Positions 30,420 to 40,260 of a DNA stretch of 64,000 nucleotides are shown here, one piece after another. Each line of letters begins with the position of its first letter. Positions within the stretch are counted from its first letter, which is position 1. The notes below the pieces were generated by a model. The model searched no databases. It was not told the origin of the DNA and saw only the letters and a program-made list of their open reading frames with translations. Both the position numbers and the translations under genes were made by a program. The stretch lies in the NCBI GenBank assembly GCA_964035575.1, contig OZ037843.1:1364001-1428000 (forward strand). Direction: 5' to 3'. Source of the DNA: Rhynchopus sp. YZ270_cl-10 (lineage: Eukaryota > Euglenozoa > Diplonemea > Diplonemida > Diplonemidae).

Positions 30420-31510
30420 TTAGCGGTTCAAAAGGGGTTGGGAGGAATCGTGATTCGCAGAGCGGTTGTGAACCGTTCTCTTACGGTGCGGATATCTGGC
30501 GTCCCACCCTTTGCATGAGTTCGGCTGAGCTGCGTTTTAACCCGTTTCTAACTACTCTTTTCCCCACTTGTGTAAATGCACTGAGGAACCCCAGAGGGAG
30601 CGTTCTGAGAGTAGTATTTTTGTAAAACCATGTTTGTGGTGTGTGTTCCTTTTCCCCTCTCTGTGTTCACTTTGCCCCTTTTACCTTACACTCATTTTTA
30701 CCAAAACCAAGAAAGGAAGTTGGCCTCACCACAGATTTCAGGAATACAAATGCAGGTGTTTTCGGATGGGTATTAGTGAGCGAAGCGAGCGGATTTTTTT
30801 TTGTGGGCTCATGAGGTGTGTGTACAGTGGTCCTCTGTATCTGACACGCCCTGCAGCGTCGTATGAGTGGCTCCGTGCCACTCCGCAGCACTGCAGTGTC
30901 CTGCTCTCAAGAGTTTGTAGTTCTTCTTGTTGATAGGCAAAGATGTGTGCACGAGAGCATTCATGTTGCGACCTTCGTGTATTGGTTGTGATATGGTTTG
31001 TGAAGTGGCTTTACAGCCACCACTCTGGAGTAAGAGCCACTAGGCATGATGGTAACCTTCTCGAAGGACGCTTTTAAGTGCCTGAGGTCGAGGCTGCTGC
31101 TCTCCTTCTTAAACACAACCAGGGACACAAAGTGCCGCACCGCAACCACGAGCTGGGTATCCTCCTTGTCTTTCATCCCTTGCTGCAATTCTTCGCTACA
31201 CGTTGTTTGTGGAAACGCTTGTGCAGTGTTGCACGATCTGAACCCACCCTATTCAAAAACCCAAACCTTTGTATTTCAGTGTGATCTGGGGTTGAGGAAG
31301 CGTTCCAACTTTTCAACCTCATCCCGAATTTACCATTCGCGATTATTTACCCCCGTTTGTAGAATCAACAGAGAGTGCACGTTAAGATTTTCGATTTCAA
31401 TCACTTGGGGCATTCTACCCCCTTTCGTATTTTTGCCCCATTTTACCCTTATTTTCCCAGGGGAAAAAACACCCCATATTTACTTGTTTTTAATGATTTT
31501 TACACAAAAG
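30420..31510 (+). repeat. Spacer block T, copy 1 (uninterrupted)
   Basis: This 1.1-kb block downstream of receptor 6 is repeated downstream of receptor 7 (35220-37457). There it is interrupted by a 1,097-bp element at a site corresponding to the T-run at about 30790-30800. The block includes a GAGCGAAGCGAGCG motif (30779), family E (30829-30918) and a segment with frames open on both strands (30961-31250). Identity with the second copy is high, with few indels. Confidence 0.75.
30961..31188 (-). CDS. Small hypothetical protein (duplicated at 36900-37127)
   Basis: 75 codons, starting MQQGMKDKEDTQLVVAVRH and continuing FVSLVVFKKESSSLDLRHL. Composition is protein-like with no low-complexity bias. 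The same frame is intact in the duplicated spacer block at 36900-37127, with one or two residue changes. The overlapping plus-strand frame (31046-31528) is also open, so coding on either strand is uncertain. No family recognised. Confidence 0.25.
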   Translation of the reverse strand: MQQGMKDKEDTQLVVAVRHFVSLVVFKKESSSLDLRHLKASFEKVTIMPSGSYSRVVAVKPLHKPYHNQYTKVAT

Positions 31511-32471
31511 TGCGATGCAAATGATTAGGTGGATGCTCGGGTGTCTACACGTTTTTCCTGTTTTGGAGAAGCTTTCACCAAGGGGGTTTATTCCGTCAGG
31601 CAGGTGCACTCATGTTTCTCCCTCCCCATCCCCAGCATCGCAAAGAAACCAATGACTACACAATGTCACATGTCTTCCGACATTTGAATTTCTACACCGT
31701 TTTATTGTAATACAGCTAAAGTTCAGGGAACTCCAACTTCTGGGCAAACTTGTTGTCGGACAGGTGAGTAGCGACACCTCCCTTTGCCAGCTATCGTGAC
31801 GACACTTCCCTGTGTGCAGTATATTTACTTTTCATATTTTCCCTCTTTTTTCCTCTGCAAAAGCCTCTAGGTGACCAAGCGCAAGAGGCTTAGGTTCATC
31901 TTATAAAGGTTTTATTCCTCTCACTCGCTCTCTTCACTTTCAGGGAATAAATATTCATTTCTATGATTACAGGCAATGCTAAAAAGAAATTTACCACCGT
32001 ACCCTCTCCCATCCTTTTTCCATTTTTCTAATCCGGGGCGGGTTGAGACACACATCAGATTTTCCTAGATCTCCGCGGTGACGATCGTCTGCTTGTTTCC
32101 TCTCTCTCTCTTTTTGTGTTCCACCACCCTTTCTGTACTTCAGGGAAAGCTCACACCGTACTTTTGCGCTCACCGTGGATGCAACCGTTTCCGGTACCTG
32201 GTATTACGAATGGCAAATCCTGGATCCATTACCTGGTTTGGGTACCCACTACCGCGTACTACAGCCATTACGGGGTAATTTTTATCGCATTGCCGGGTTT
32301 ATAAACCCCGCAAACTCGCTACAAATACAATTGTGTAACGGAATAACAAAGCAACCTCTATTTTGTCCTATGCCGTTCATAGTCCTTTGACCAACAAGCA
32401 AAGAGAAAGAGTGTCTCGAGCATCTTTGCGATATTTGAGCAAGGATTACCCTCACTAGGCATCAACCACAC

Positions 32472-32517
32472 CACACATCCTCAGACACTCTCTTCCCTTT
32501 CTGTACACCTCAGAACA
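32472..32517 (+). promoter_or_regulatory. Conserved leader with splice-acceptor-like end (gene 7)
   Basis: 46-bp block with a single change (CACACATCCTCAGACACTC). Sequence upstream of CATCAACCACA is unlike any other copy, so conservation ends sharply at the leader. Confidence 0.6.
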
Positions 32518-35148
32518 ATGGTGTCATGCGGGATCCAGTCGCTGACAATACTGCTGTGTGTGGTGCTGATTCTGTCGACAGGTGCGATCATCGGTGGCTT
32601 CACTCTGTCAACATGGGACGACCTTCTGGAGAAGGCACGTGACACAGGTGACGAGGGCTTCGGGATGTGTCTCGACAGTGGTACGGCGGACATCGAAACG
32701 GTCTCGGCACGCTACCTGCGCTCCGTTCTTGGCAACGTGGACACAGCAGTGAAGGAGTACCTGCAGGTGCCTGAGCAGCTCGTGATCTCGATTGCCAACC
32801 TGGCGAGGGCACACCACCCAAACGTCACCACGAGCCCTGCATTTGCGGCTAACGTAATGAATCCTGCTGTCGCATCCGCATTTCAAGCAGGGAAGGACTC
32901 TGGGATTATCAGACTCACATACGAAACGTACCCGTGGTGTGCGGCACATCCTGTTCCGTGGAAGAAGGGTGACGGGTTTGCAGGGTGGGGCTCACTGAAC
33001 GCATTCATGGTTTCTACTACGGCCGCTGTGCTTCCGAAACAGATTCTCGAAAAGTCTGAGATGGTCAACCCGGTCACGAAGGAGCCAGGGATCTCTGACT
33101 ACTACGTGTTTGGCGAATGCGATGCTAGGGGGGCCTTCTTGTATCCCACACATCCGTGCAACCCACGACCAATGTACCACAAGGGCGAGGTACGTGGGAT
33201 GTGCGTCAACAACTATCTTCGTCGCAACCCACCGGGATCCCCAGGCGATGTCGCCCGTGGCCGGCAACTCCACTTCCTTGGTGCCGATGAGCCACCTCTG
33301 CATCCTGTGGACACGCTTGTCTATGCTCCCGCTCTTGTTAGTTGGGACAGCATGATGTGGGAGCTGAGTTACACCTACACGCACCCAGGTATGTACACGA
33401 TGTACCCCAAGCAGGGCAAGCGTGTGGGTTCAGTAGTTGCATCTGTGTCTGCGAAAGGAGTGACCGACGTGGTGCATGCACAGCTGCTCCCGAAGGATAC
33501 GTCGCTGTACGTGGTGGATGACGACCGTGCATCTGCATCGGGTGCAGTTGGATTACTTGTTGCGTACAACAGAGGACGGCAGCTGCAGATGGTGTATGCA
33601 CGGAACCCCGTTGGCAACATGGGATACATAGCATACAGCTTCAACATAACGAACCACTCGATGGAAGACGCAACGTCGCACATCCCCTCAGTGATTGCAG
33701 AGCACGGGCGGTTTGTGTTCACACACCCGCAGAACTACAGAGACCTTGTGGAGAAGACAGAGGACTCCTTCCTGAAGTGGTCTGACTCGAACGGCACGGA
33801 GTTCTGGACAATCACGTCGACAATTGAACACAAAACGATCCTGTGGTATGCGAACCTTCTTGTGCCGAGGACGTCTGTGATGGATACGATTGATGCGTCG
33901 ACGAATGCAATCCGTGCGAAGGTGGCATCAGATCTGTCCTCTGCAGACGCACAGAAGGAGGATGCGGTGACTGTGATGGTGATTGTGACGGCTGTTGCGG
34001 TGATCGGACTTCTTGCCATTGCTGTTGTGTTCACACGCTACATCACGTCACCTCTGCTGAAGCTTGGGAGTGAGATGGCAAGTGTGGCTGTGATGGACTT
34101 GGAGGCTGTGGACACGGGCCGTGCAGTGTCGCAGCTGAGTGAAGTGGGGATGATGCAGCGCAGCTTTGTTACCATGGTGGCGAACCTGGTGGAGTACCGG
34201 AACTACATGCCGCAGAGTGTGCTTGTCAACGAGAGTGAGGAGGAGGAAGAACCCACAGAATCCGAGTCCACACGGAAGTCCAAAACAAAGACGGGGTCTG
34301 GTGCCTCATCCCGTTCCCGTGCCACGGGCTCGAAGGCGCACAGCTCAGTTGTTACGATGCAGAACCAGAAGGCACTGCTGCGTGTGGAAGGGATGAAGAA
34401 GAAGAAGGTGTCGCTGGCACACATGAACGTCGTGTCGTGGCACGCCTTCTGCAAGAAGCACAAGGATGCAGAGGTGCTCTCCGCACACGCAGGTGTGATT
34501 GAGAGGATCCTGACAGCAGTGCAGCACAACAAGGGTGTGTGCGACACGTTCTCTGGCGACAAGATGCTTGCCACCTTCAACGCCTTTGTTCCGAAGCCGT
34601 CACACAGTGTTTCCTGTGTGAAGGCTGCACACGAAGCAGCAACAGCACTTGGTGATGTGCACACGATCTCGTATGGGTGCACGACAGGCGAGGCACGTGT
34701 CGGGAACATGGGTTGCAACGGGATGAAGAAGGTGTCGATTCTTTCGCAGTCCATGTCGTGGGTGGTTGTGCTTGAGCGTTGGAACAAGAAGGAGAACCTG
34801 CCTGGTGTCGTTGACCGCAACGTGTCACGTGAGGCGGAGGGACAGGTGGTGCTCCGTTGTGCAGGTGCTGTGCTATACAAGAAGTTCAGTGAGAAGTTGC
34901 AGACTGTGTTTGCTGTGAAGGGTCTGTGCAGCAGCGAAAACGAGGAGTGGATGTACCAGCTGGAGTCTGCCTCAAACAACCCGCACGCACTGTGGAACGA
35001 GGTCTTCGAGCACATCATCAAACAGGACTTTGAGAAGGCGTCTTCTCTGCTGGACAGCGTCGCTCAGGACCAACGCACACCGTACGAAGAGCTTGTGGGC
35101 TATGTGCGGGCGAAGGCTTATTCACCGTTCGTTGTGGCAATGCACTGA
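32518..35148 (+). CDS. Receptor 7: two-TM pseudo-cyclase receptor, ectodomain type C
   Basis: 876 aa, opening exactly at the conserved start. Type C ectodomain like receptor 6 but with its own indels: a shortened AAVLPKQILEKSEMVNPV segment, and an inserted residue pair in DDDRASASGAVG. The acidic linker is the receptor 6 type (NESEEEEEPTESESTRKSK), but its end (SVVTMQNQKALLRV) is the receptor 2/5 type, a recombination-like junction inside the linker. The cyclase-like domain has HAFCKKHKD and lacks the catalytic Asp1, Lys, Asn and Arg as elsewhere. SEKLQTVFAVKG near the end. This is the last gene of the uninterrupted array. Confidence 0.93.
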   Translation: MVSCGIQSLTILLCVVLILSTGAIIGGFTLSTWDDLLEKARDTGDEGFGMCLDSGTADIETVSARYLRSVLGNVDTAVKEYLQVPEQLVISIANLARAHHPNVTTSPAFAANVMNPAVASAFQAGKDSGIIRLTYETYPWCAAHPVPWKKGDGFAGWGSLNAFMVSTTAAVLPKQILEKSEMVNPVTKEPGISDYYVFGECDARGAFLYPTHPCNPRPMYHKGEVRGMCVNNYLRRNPPGSPGDVARGRQLHFLGADEPPLHPVDTLVYAPALVSWDSMMWELSYTYTHPGMYTMYPKQGKRVGSVVASVSAKGVTDVVHAQLLPKDTSLYVVDDDRASASGAVGLLVAYNRGRQLQMVYARNPVGNMGYIAYSFNITNHSMEDATSHIPSVIAEHGRFVFTHPQNYRDLVEKTEDSFLKWSDSNGTEFWTITSTIEHKTILWYANLLVPRTSVMDTIDASTNAIRAKVASDLSSADAQKEDAVTVMVIVTAVAVIGLLAIAVVFTRYITSPLLKLGSEMASVAVMDLEAVDTGRAVSQLSEVGMMQRSFVTMVANLVEYRNYMPQSVLVNESEEEEEPTESESTRKSKTKTGSGASSRSRATGSKAHSSVVTMQNQKALLRVEGMKKKKVSLAHMNVVSWHAFCKKHKDAEVLSAHAGVIERILTAVQHNKGVCDTFSGDKMLATFNAFVPKPSHSVSCVKAAHEAATALGDVHTISYGCTTGEARVGNMGCNGMKKVSILSQSMSWVVVLERWNKKENLPGVVDRNVSREAEGQVVLRCAGAVLYKKFSEKLQTVFAVKGLCSSENEEWMYQLESASNNPHALWNEVFEHIIKQDFEKASSLLDSVAQDQRTPYEELVGYVRAKAYSPFVVAMH

Positions 35149-35632
35149 GTTGCGTTGCTTGAGGGTCCCCGATATGCTCAGACGGCAACACGTGTTCAAT
35201 AATTTTCATTTTTGTAGGTTAAAATGGGGTTGGGAGGAATCGTGATTCGCCGAGCGTGTGAACCGTTCTCTGACGGTGCGGATATCTGGCGCCGCACCCT
35301 TTGCATGAGTTCGGCTGAGATGCGTTTTAACGCGTTTCAAACTGCTCTTTTCCCCACTTGTGTAAATGCACTGAGGAACGTGATTGTTGTGAATAGTGTT
35401 GTTGGGGGCACCAGGATCTCCCCAGAGGTAGCGTTCTGAGAGTACTATTTTTGTAAAACCATGTTTGTGGTGTGTGTTCCTTATCCCCTGTATGTGTTCA
35501 CTTTGCCCCCTTTACCTTACACTCATTTTTACCAAACCCAAGAAAGGAAGTTGGCCTCACCACAGATTTCAGGAATACAAATGCAGGTGTTTTAGGGTGG
35601 GTATGAGTGAGCGAAGCGAGCGAATTTTTTTT

Positions 35633-36729
35633 GGGTTAAATCCGGTGGTACCCATTTTCCTAGTACCCATTTTCGTTAATACCCATTTTTCAAAAGTGGG
35701 TACTAACGAAAATGAAATACCCCCCCTTCTTTATTTATTCGTTGTTTGTTGTTTGTTGATCGCATCCATCCTCGTCCGTACTTCAGGAAAAGCACACAGC
35801 ACTTTTGGTGGTATTGAAATGCCCTGTGAAACCGTCCGCACTTTTTTTTTTTTTTTTTTTTTTTCAAAAAAAAAAGAAAGGGTGCATGTGTTGACCCTCT
35901 CACATACTTTCAATTCTGTGAATTGAAAGTATATGAAACTAATTTTTCAAACCCCAAAAGTCCCGAAAACCCCGAAAAACCCGCGTCCTGAAGTACGGTC
36001 GAGAGGTGGAGCACAAGGGGGGAACGGGAAAACGGTAAAACTCATGACAATCGACGAGCGCGTCTTTCATTTCCAGATGTATTGCATACTCGTACAAAAT
36101 AAAAATAGGTATTATCAAAAATATTTTGGGTACTGGGTACTGGGTGCCCAGGTACCCAGATACCCAGATACCCAGATACCCAGATACCCAGATACCCAGA
36201 TACCCAGATACCCAGATACCCAGATACCCAGATACCCAGATACCCAGATACCCAGATACCCAGATACCCAGATACCCAGATACCCAGATACCCAGATACC
36301 CAGATACCCAGATACCCAGATACCCAGATACCCAGATACCCAGGTCCAGGTCCAGGTGCCCAGATACCCAGGAACACAAGGAAAAAAGTCGTGAAAGAGC
36401 AACCACAGCTCCACATGACAAACACAAAAATGTCCAGTCACGTGGGGCATTCATGCACTGAGGAGATAATGATCCAACAATTTACAAGAAAGCATTACTT
36501 AACCTACTGCTGGAAGTTGCCAGGTCGTAGTAGTAGTCCACAAAAATCCGGTGCGATCAACGAAAAATTCTTTTTCTGCTTTCGTTTCTTTCTTTATCAG
36601 ACTAGCTTAAACTCAGATAACAGTTTTTATTTTTCTTTACCCACTTTTTATTTTCGTTAGTACCCACTTTTGAAAATGGGTATTAACGAGAATGGGTACT
36701 GGGAAAATGGGTATTAAAGAGAAAAACCC
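35633..36729. mobile_element. 1,097-bp TIR element with internal minisatellite (non-autonomous)
   Basis: Imperfect terminal inverted repeats of about 75-85 bp: left GGGTTAAATCC...TACCCATTTTCCTAGTACCC...TTTTCAAAAGTGGGTACTAA, right the reverse complement of the same series at 36643-36729. The empty site is visible in the paralogous spacer at about 30790-30800 (GAGCGGATTTTTTTTTGTGG). T-rich flanks (ATTTTTTTT / ATTTGTTTT) may be an imperfect target duplication of 8-10 bp. No transposase; the interior holds a long T/A tract and the 8-bp minisatellite. Confidence 0.75.
36150..36372. repeat. 8-bp minisatellite, unit TACCCAGA, about 25 copies
   Basis: Perfect TACCCAGA repeats flanked by degenerate GGTACCCAG / CCAGGTCCAGG variants. 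It lies inside the 35633-36729 element and resembles the element's own GGGTACT terminal motifs, so it probably expanded from them. Long open frames across it are artefacts of the 24-bp common period. Confidence 0.9.
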
Positions 36730-36899
36730 ATTTGTTTTTGTGGGCTCATGAAGTGTGTATACAGTGGTCCTCTGTATCTGACACGCCCTGCAGCGTAGTG
36801 TGAGTGGCTCCGTGTCACTCCGCAGCACTGCAGTGTCCTGCTCTCAAGAGTTTGTAGTTCTTCTTGTTGATAGTGGCAAAGATGTGTGCACGAGAGCAT

Positions 36900-37127
36900 T
36901 CATGTTGCGACCTTCGTGTATTGGTTGTGATATGGTTTGTGAAGTGGCTTTACAGCCACCACTCTGGAGTAAGAGCCACTAGGCATGCTGGTAACCTTCT
37001 CGAAGGACGCTTTTAAGTGCCTGAGGTCGAGGCTGCTGCTCTCCTTCTTAAACACAACCAGGGACACAAAGTGCCGCACCGCAACCACGAGCTGGGTATC
37101 CTCCTTGTCTTTCATCCCTTGCTGCAA
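36900..37127 (-). CDS. Small hypothetical protein (duplicate of 30961-31188)
   Basis: Second copy of the 75-codon frame, with Ile-Met to Ser-Met near residue 48 (VTSMPSGSYSRV). Same caveats as for the first copy: no family, and opposite strand also open. Confidence 0.25.
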   Translation of the reverse strand: MQQGMKDKEDTQLVVAVRHFVSLVVFKKESSSLDLRHLKASFEKVTSMPSGSYSRVVAVKPLHKPYHNQYTKVAT

Positions 37128-37457
37128 TTCTTCGCTACACGTTGTTTGTGGAAGCGCTTGTGCAGTGTTGCACGATCTGAACCCACCCTATTCAAACCCA
37201 AACCTTTGTATTTCAGTGTGATCTGGGGTTGAGGAAGCGTTCCAACTTTTCAACCTCATCCCGAATTTACCATTCGCGATTATTTACCCCCCCGTTTGTA
37301 GAATCAATGGAGAGTGCACGTTAAGATTTTCGATTTCAATCACTTGGGGCATTCTACCCCCTTTCGTATTTTTGCCCCATTTCACCCTTATTTTCCCAGG
37401 GGAAAAAACACCCCATATTTACTTGTTTTTAATGATTTTTACACAAAAGTGCGATGA

Positions 37458-38240
37458 ATATTAACGCTCCGTCCCAAATTTTTGTCCACACATACGATAA
37501 AGTAATAGTTACTTCTAGTTGTCGGTCCGGTTAGATTGTTAGAGTTAACAATAATCTAATTATTAGAGAAAAGTTAGAGTTTTCAAATTTTAACCTTTAA
37601 CAATCGACTCTAACAATTTAACAATGCTCTAACAATTGGATTGTTAGAGAAAAGTTAGAGAAAAGTTAGAGTTTTGTTACACACCCGGTGGCTATTGCCT
37701 CCCGTAGAAAGGGACTCTCGAATTTTTTTTTTTGCCCTATATAGGCCTAATTTTGACGATTTGAGGCCATTAAAAGCAAAATTTGGCACTTTTGAGCATC
37801 TGTGGGGGTCTAAAACGCGGTTTTGCGCAGCCGATTTTTTCGTGGTTTTTCCCAAAGACAAGTCCATTTTTGACCAATTTTTCACAAAAAAAAAATTTTT
37901 TTTTTCGACATCACAAATCTGCCCTTGGTGGGCCTCACCCCCATATTGTCCTCAACACTGGGCAAAAATGCAAAAAGGCACTTACGAGCAGTTTTGAGCA
38001 TCTAGAATTTATTCCACGGCAATTTTTGTGTATGGGCCAGCGCCTTAGCGAAAAATTTGGGTCTTGGGGCACCAAACATGCAAAAACCCAAAATTTTGAT
38101 GTTTTGACCATCTGTGGGCACCTAAAACGCACTTCTCTGCCCAAAAAATGAATATCGGGAAGTAGCTATTCAGTAGTAGTGGGTTTGTCGTGCAGTGTAC
38201 CTGGAGAGTAGGCCGAGTGCAAGGTATGTTTTTAAACCCC
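37458..38240. other. Start of transposon-rich island: AT-rich local repeats and family D
   Basis: 37500-37675 contains repeated GTTAGAGTTAACAATAA / AGAGAAAAGTTAGAG motifs that are partly self-complementary. 37688-37905 is family D (also at 50170-50385). 37990-38140 holds the GAGCATCTAGAATTTATTCC and GGGCACCTAAAACGCAC modules that recur at 39735-40175. No gene. Confidence 0.5.
37688..37905 (+). repeat. Family D repeat ending in an A-tract/T-tract hairpin
   Basis: TTGCCTCCCGTAGAAAGGGA, then a T-run, TTGAGGCCATTAAAAGCAAA, TTGGCACTTTTGAGCATC, TGGGGGTCTAAAACGCGG, and finally A-run/T-run ending TCGACATCAC. The copy at 50170-50385 has the same order. Confidence 0.7.
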
Positions 38241-39487
38241 CATTGTCCCGCTCGGATGTAAATTGAAGCTATTTTTTTTGTCAACAAAAATGTCACTTTT
38301 ACGTTTAAGGGGTACGGGGCGGCTTCTTGTTTGTTTGTTTGTTTTTTTTTTTGTTGTAGTCTCTACTTTTACATTCAATTTCTCTTAACAGGTACCCGAA
38401 CCGACGAGCCTCATCGTGACAGCGAAACAGTGCCGACGGTGCAATTATTTCAAACCCAGGTGGAGGCCGTAAAAGTCGGGTTTATAAACCTAACTTTTCC
38501 ATTAACCCACCCCATAGACCACCCTAATTATTATGAACCTCTTAGTCAGTCACTGCTATAGCCATTTAACCCAGGGAGCATAGCTAGTGCAAGAAATTCG
38601 ACTTCGGGATCCGGAAAGTCTGTCCTCTGCTTGCGGAGGACTGGGCACAAGAAAATATTGCGTTCCCCCAGAAACCAATTTTTGTCACAGTAATTTTTGC
38701 CCAGGGCATGCTCTTGAAGCATGGCGGCTTGGTGTGAGAAGGGGCAGTGTGTTGTTTTGTTCTAGATTTCAACGGTTGTTAGAACGAGTCAAGTGGATGC
38801 TTATCTAAACACTGACTTTAGTACAGACCCGAGAGATCACACATGACTTTGAGGAAAGAACAAAGCAATGCATCTGTACCCGCACGCCAGGTTGTAGTTA
38901 CTTCAGAATTTTCTTGAGTTTGCATGAACGAGGAGGGGGTGATTCATTCTTCGGGAACGCCTAGTATACCATGGAATGATCATCTCAAAAAAACAGTGGG
39001 GGCTGAATTCATATCCCTTAGAATTGCGAATTCAGCCTTTGCAGAAGGTACGTCTTACTTGTACTTGTACTTGTATGCCGTGTCACCCTTCTCAACCTTA
39101 CCGGTTCACAGCTCGCAAGAGCAATGTAACCCTTCTCGCTATTGCAAACTTAAGAATTTTCTGCTGTAACTTACCAAAATCGATTTTCTTTCACCCCAAA
39201 CACCCGCAACACCCCACCTGCTACTTCGGTAGCCTGTGTTGTTGGGAGTTGGTTCTCATGTTGATCCCCAGTGTTTTGCACTGCTTCTTCTGAGCCCAAC
39301 GCTGTTTGGCCTGTCGACGTAATAAATACGAAGACAGGGGGGCGGTGCCAACAATTTTCCAATGATGTAACGTTTATCTGATTGATTTATCGTTTGATAG
39401 ACCTTGCGTGTGCTACTTCACTGCACACCCAAGCAAGGTATTTTGAACGGTACTTTCAAGCGATACTTCGTTATGTCATTGGGTGGG
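38241..39487 (+). repeat. 1.1-1.2 kb direct repeat, left copy
   Basis: Matches 55229-56366 from GTCCCGCTCGGATGTAAATT to TACTTCGTTATGTCATTGGG, with few substitutions and one block of about 80 bp (38435-38510) missing from the right copy. It contains short open frames on both strands that are also in the right copy, but none is recognisable. Both copies are directly followed by a hairpin-forming element of a different type. Confidence 0.8.
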
Positions 39488-39489
39488 AG

Positions 39490-39623
39490 GAGGCACGGCA
39501 CTTTTGTGGAATTTTGTGGAATTTTGTGGAATTTTGTGGAATTTTGTGGAATTTCAAAAACTCGACTTCTACTTTTTCCCCTTATAAAAAATTCCACAAA
39601 ATTCCACAAAAGTGCCGTGCCTC
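39490..39623. mobile_element. Small foldback element (about 134 bp)
   Basis: GAGGCACGGCACTTTTGTGG followed by four AATTTTGTGG repeats on the left. The exact inverse (ATTCCACAAAATTCCAC, AAAAGTGCCGTGCCTC) lies on the right, with about 45 bp between. It is a perfect-arm foldback without coding capacity, placed exactly at the end of the left 1.1-kb direct repeat. Confidence 0.75.
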
Positions 39624-40260
39624 TTTCAAGAAAAAAAATTTTTTTTTCGACATCACAAAATTTTTCCCACAAAAAAAATTTTTTTTTTTTGCACATGTCT
39701 GCACCAAAAATGCAAATAAAGCCAGAATTTTGATGTTTTGAGCATCTAGAATTTATTCCACGGCTATTTTGTGTATAAAATACCCACCCTGTACAGTTTG
39801 TATGGGCCAGCGCCTTGTCAAAAAAAATCGAAAAATCTCAAAAAAAAAATTTTTTTTTTTTTTTTTCACAAGTGTTTTTGAGGCCTGCTCACTACACCCT
39901 AGGCACCCTTCTGAGACCAAAAAGTCAAAAAAAGCATGAATAATTCAATTGGGCTGTTTTGAGCATCTAGAGTTTATTCCCCAGCCATTTTCTGTACCGC
40001 CAGTGCACTTTGTATGGGCCAGCGCCTTGTCAAAAAATCGAAAAATCTCAAAAAAAAAATTTTTTTTTTTCGGGAAAATTTCGACCACTGAGGTGGGTCT
40101 TTGGGCACCAAAAAATGCAAAAAAAATGCAAAAATCGGGTGTTTTGACCATCTGTGGTTACACAAAACACACTTCTGTGTACAAGCCTACACCAATACAG
40201 TGGTAATACAAGGCGATTTTTGACCAAAAAAAAATTTTTTTTTTCGCCCAAAATCGGGCG
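39624..40260. repeat. Series of A-tract/T-tract hairpin modules
   Basis: Repeated modules: GAGCATCTAGAATTTATTCC, TGTATGGGCCAGCGCCTTGT, ATCGAAAAATCTCAAAAA and then A(8-10)T(9-14). They occur at about 39735-39866 and 39956-40075, with further A/T hairpins at about 39633-39690 and 40220-40250. The GACCATCTGTGG module (40144) relates to 38106 and, inverted, to 48565 and 48960. No coding sequence. Confidence 0.6.

Larger units (their letters stand above)
29970..32471. other. Spacer between receptor genes 6 and 7
   Basis: The second spacer type of the array; much of it (about 30100-31510) recurs after receptor 7 (35160-37457). It contains family F, a GATTCGC-AGAGCGG segment, a family E copy and a segment repeated from 25585 (31667-31800). 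The region 31830-32470 is unique here and holds poly-pyrimidine runs but no gene. A 75-codon minus-strand frame (30961-31188) recurs intact at 36900-37127, but the copies are too similar to test for selection. Confidence 0.5.
35149..37457 (+). repeat. Spacer block T, copy 2 (interrupted)
   Basis: Matches the receptor 6 downstream spacer from the GGGTCCCCGATATG motif (30100 versus 35164) to the GTTTTTAATGATTTTTACAC end (31500 versus 37445). An additional 1.1-kb TIR element sits at 35633-36729. After 37457 the similarity stops abruptly (AATGATTAGGTGG versus AATATTAACGCTCC), which marks the array edge of the transposon-rich island. Confidence 0.75.

Noticed and set aside
35933-36461. Frames of 110-170 codons with a DTQIPRYP period.
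   Set aside because: Artefact of the 8-bp TACCCAGA array.
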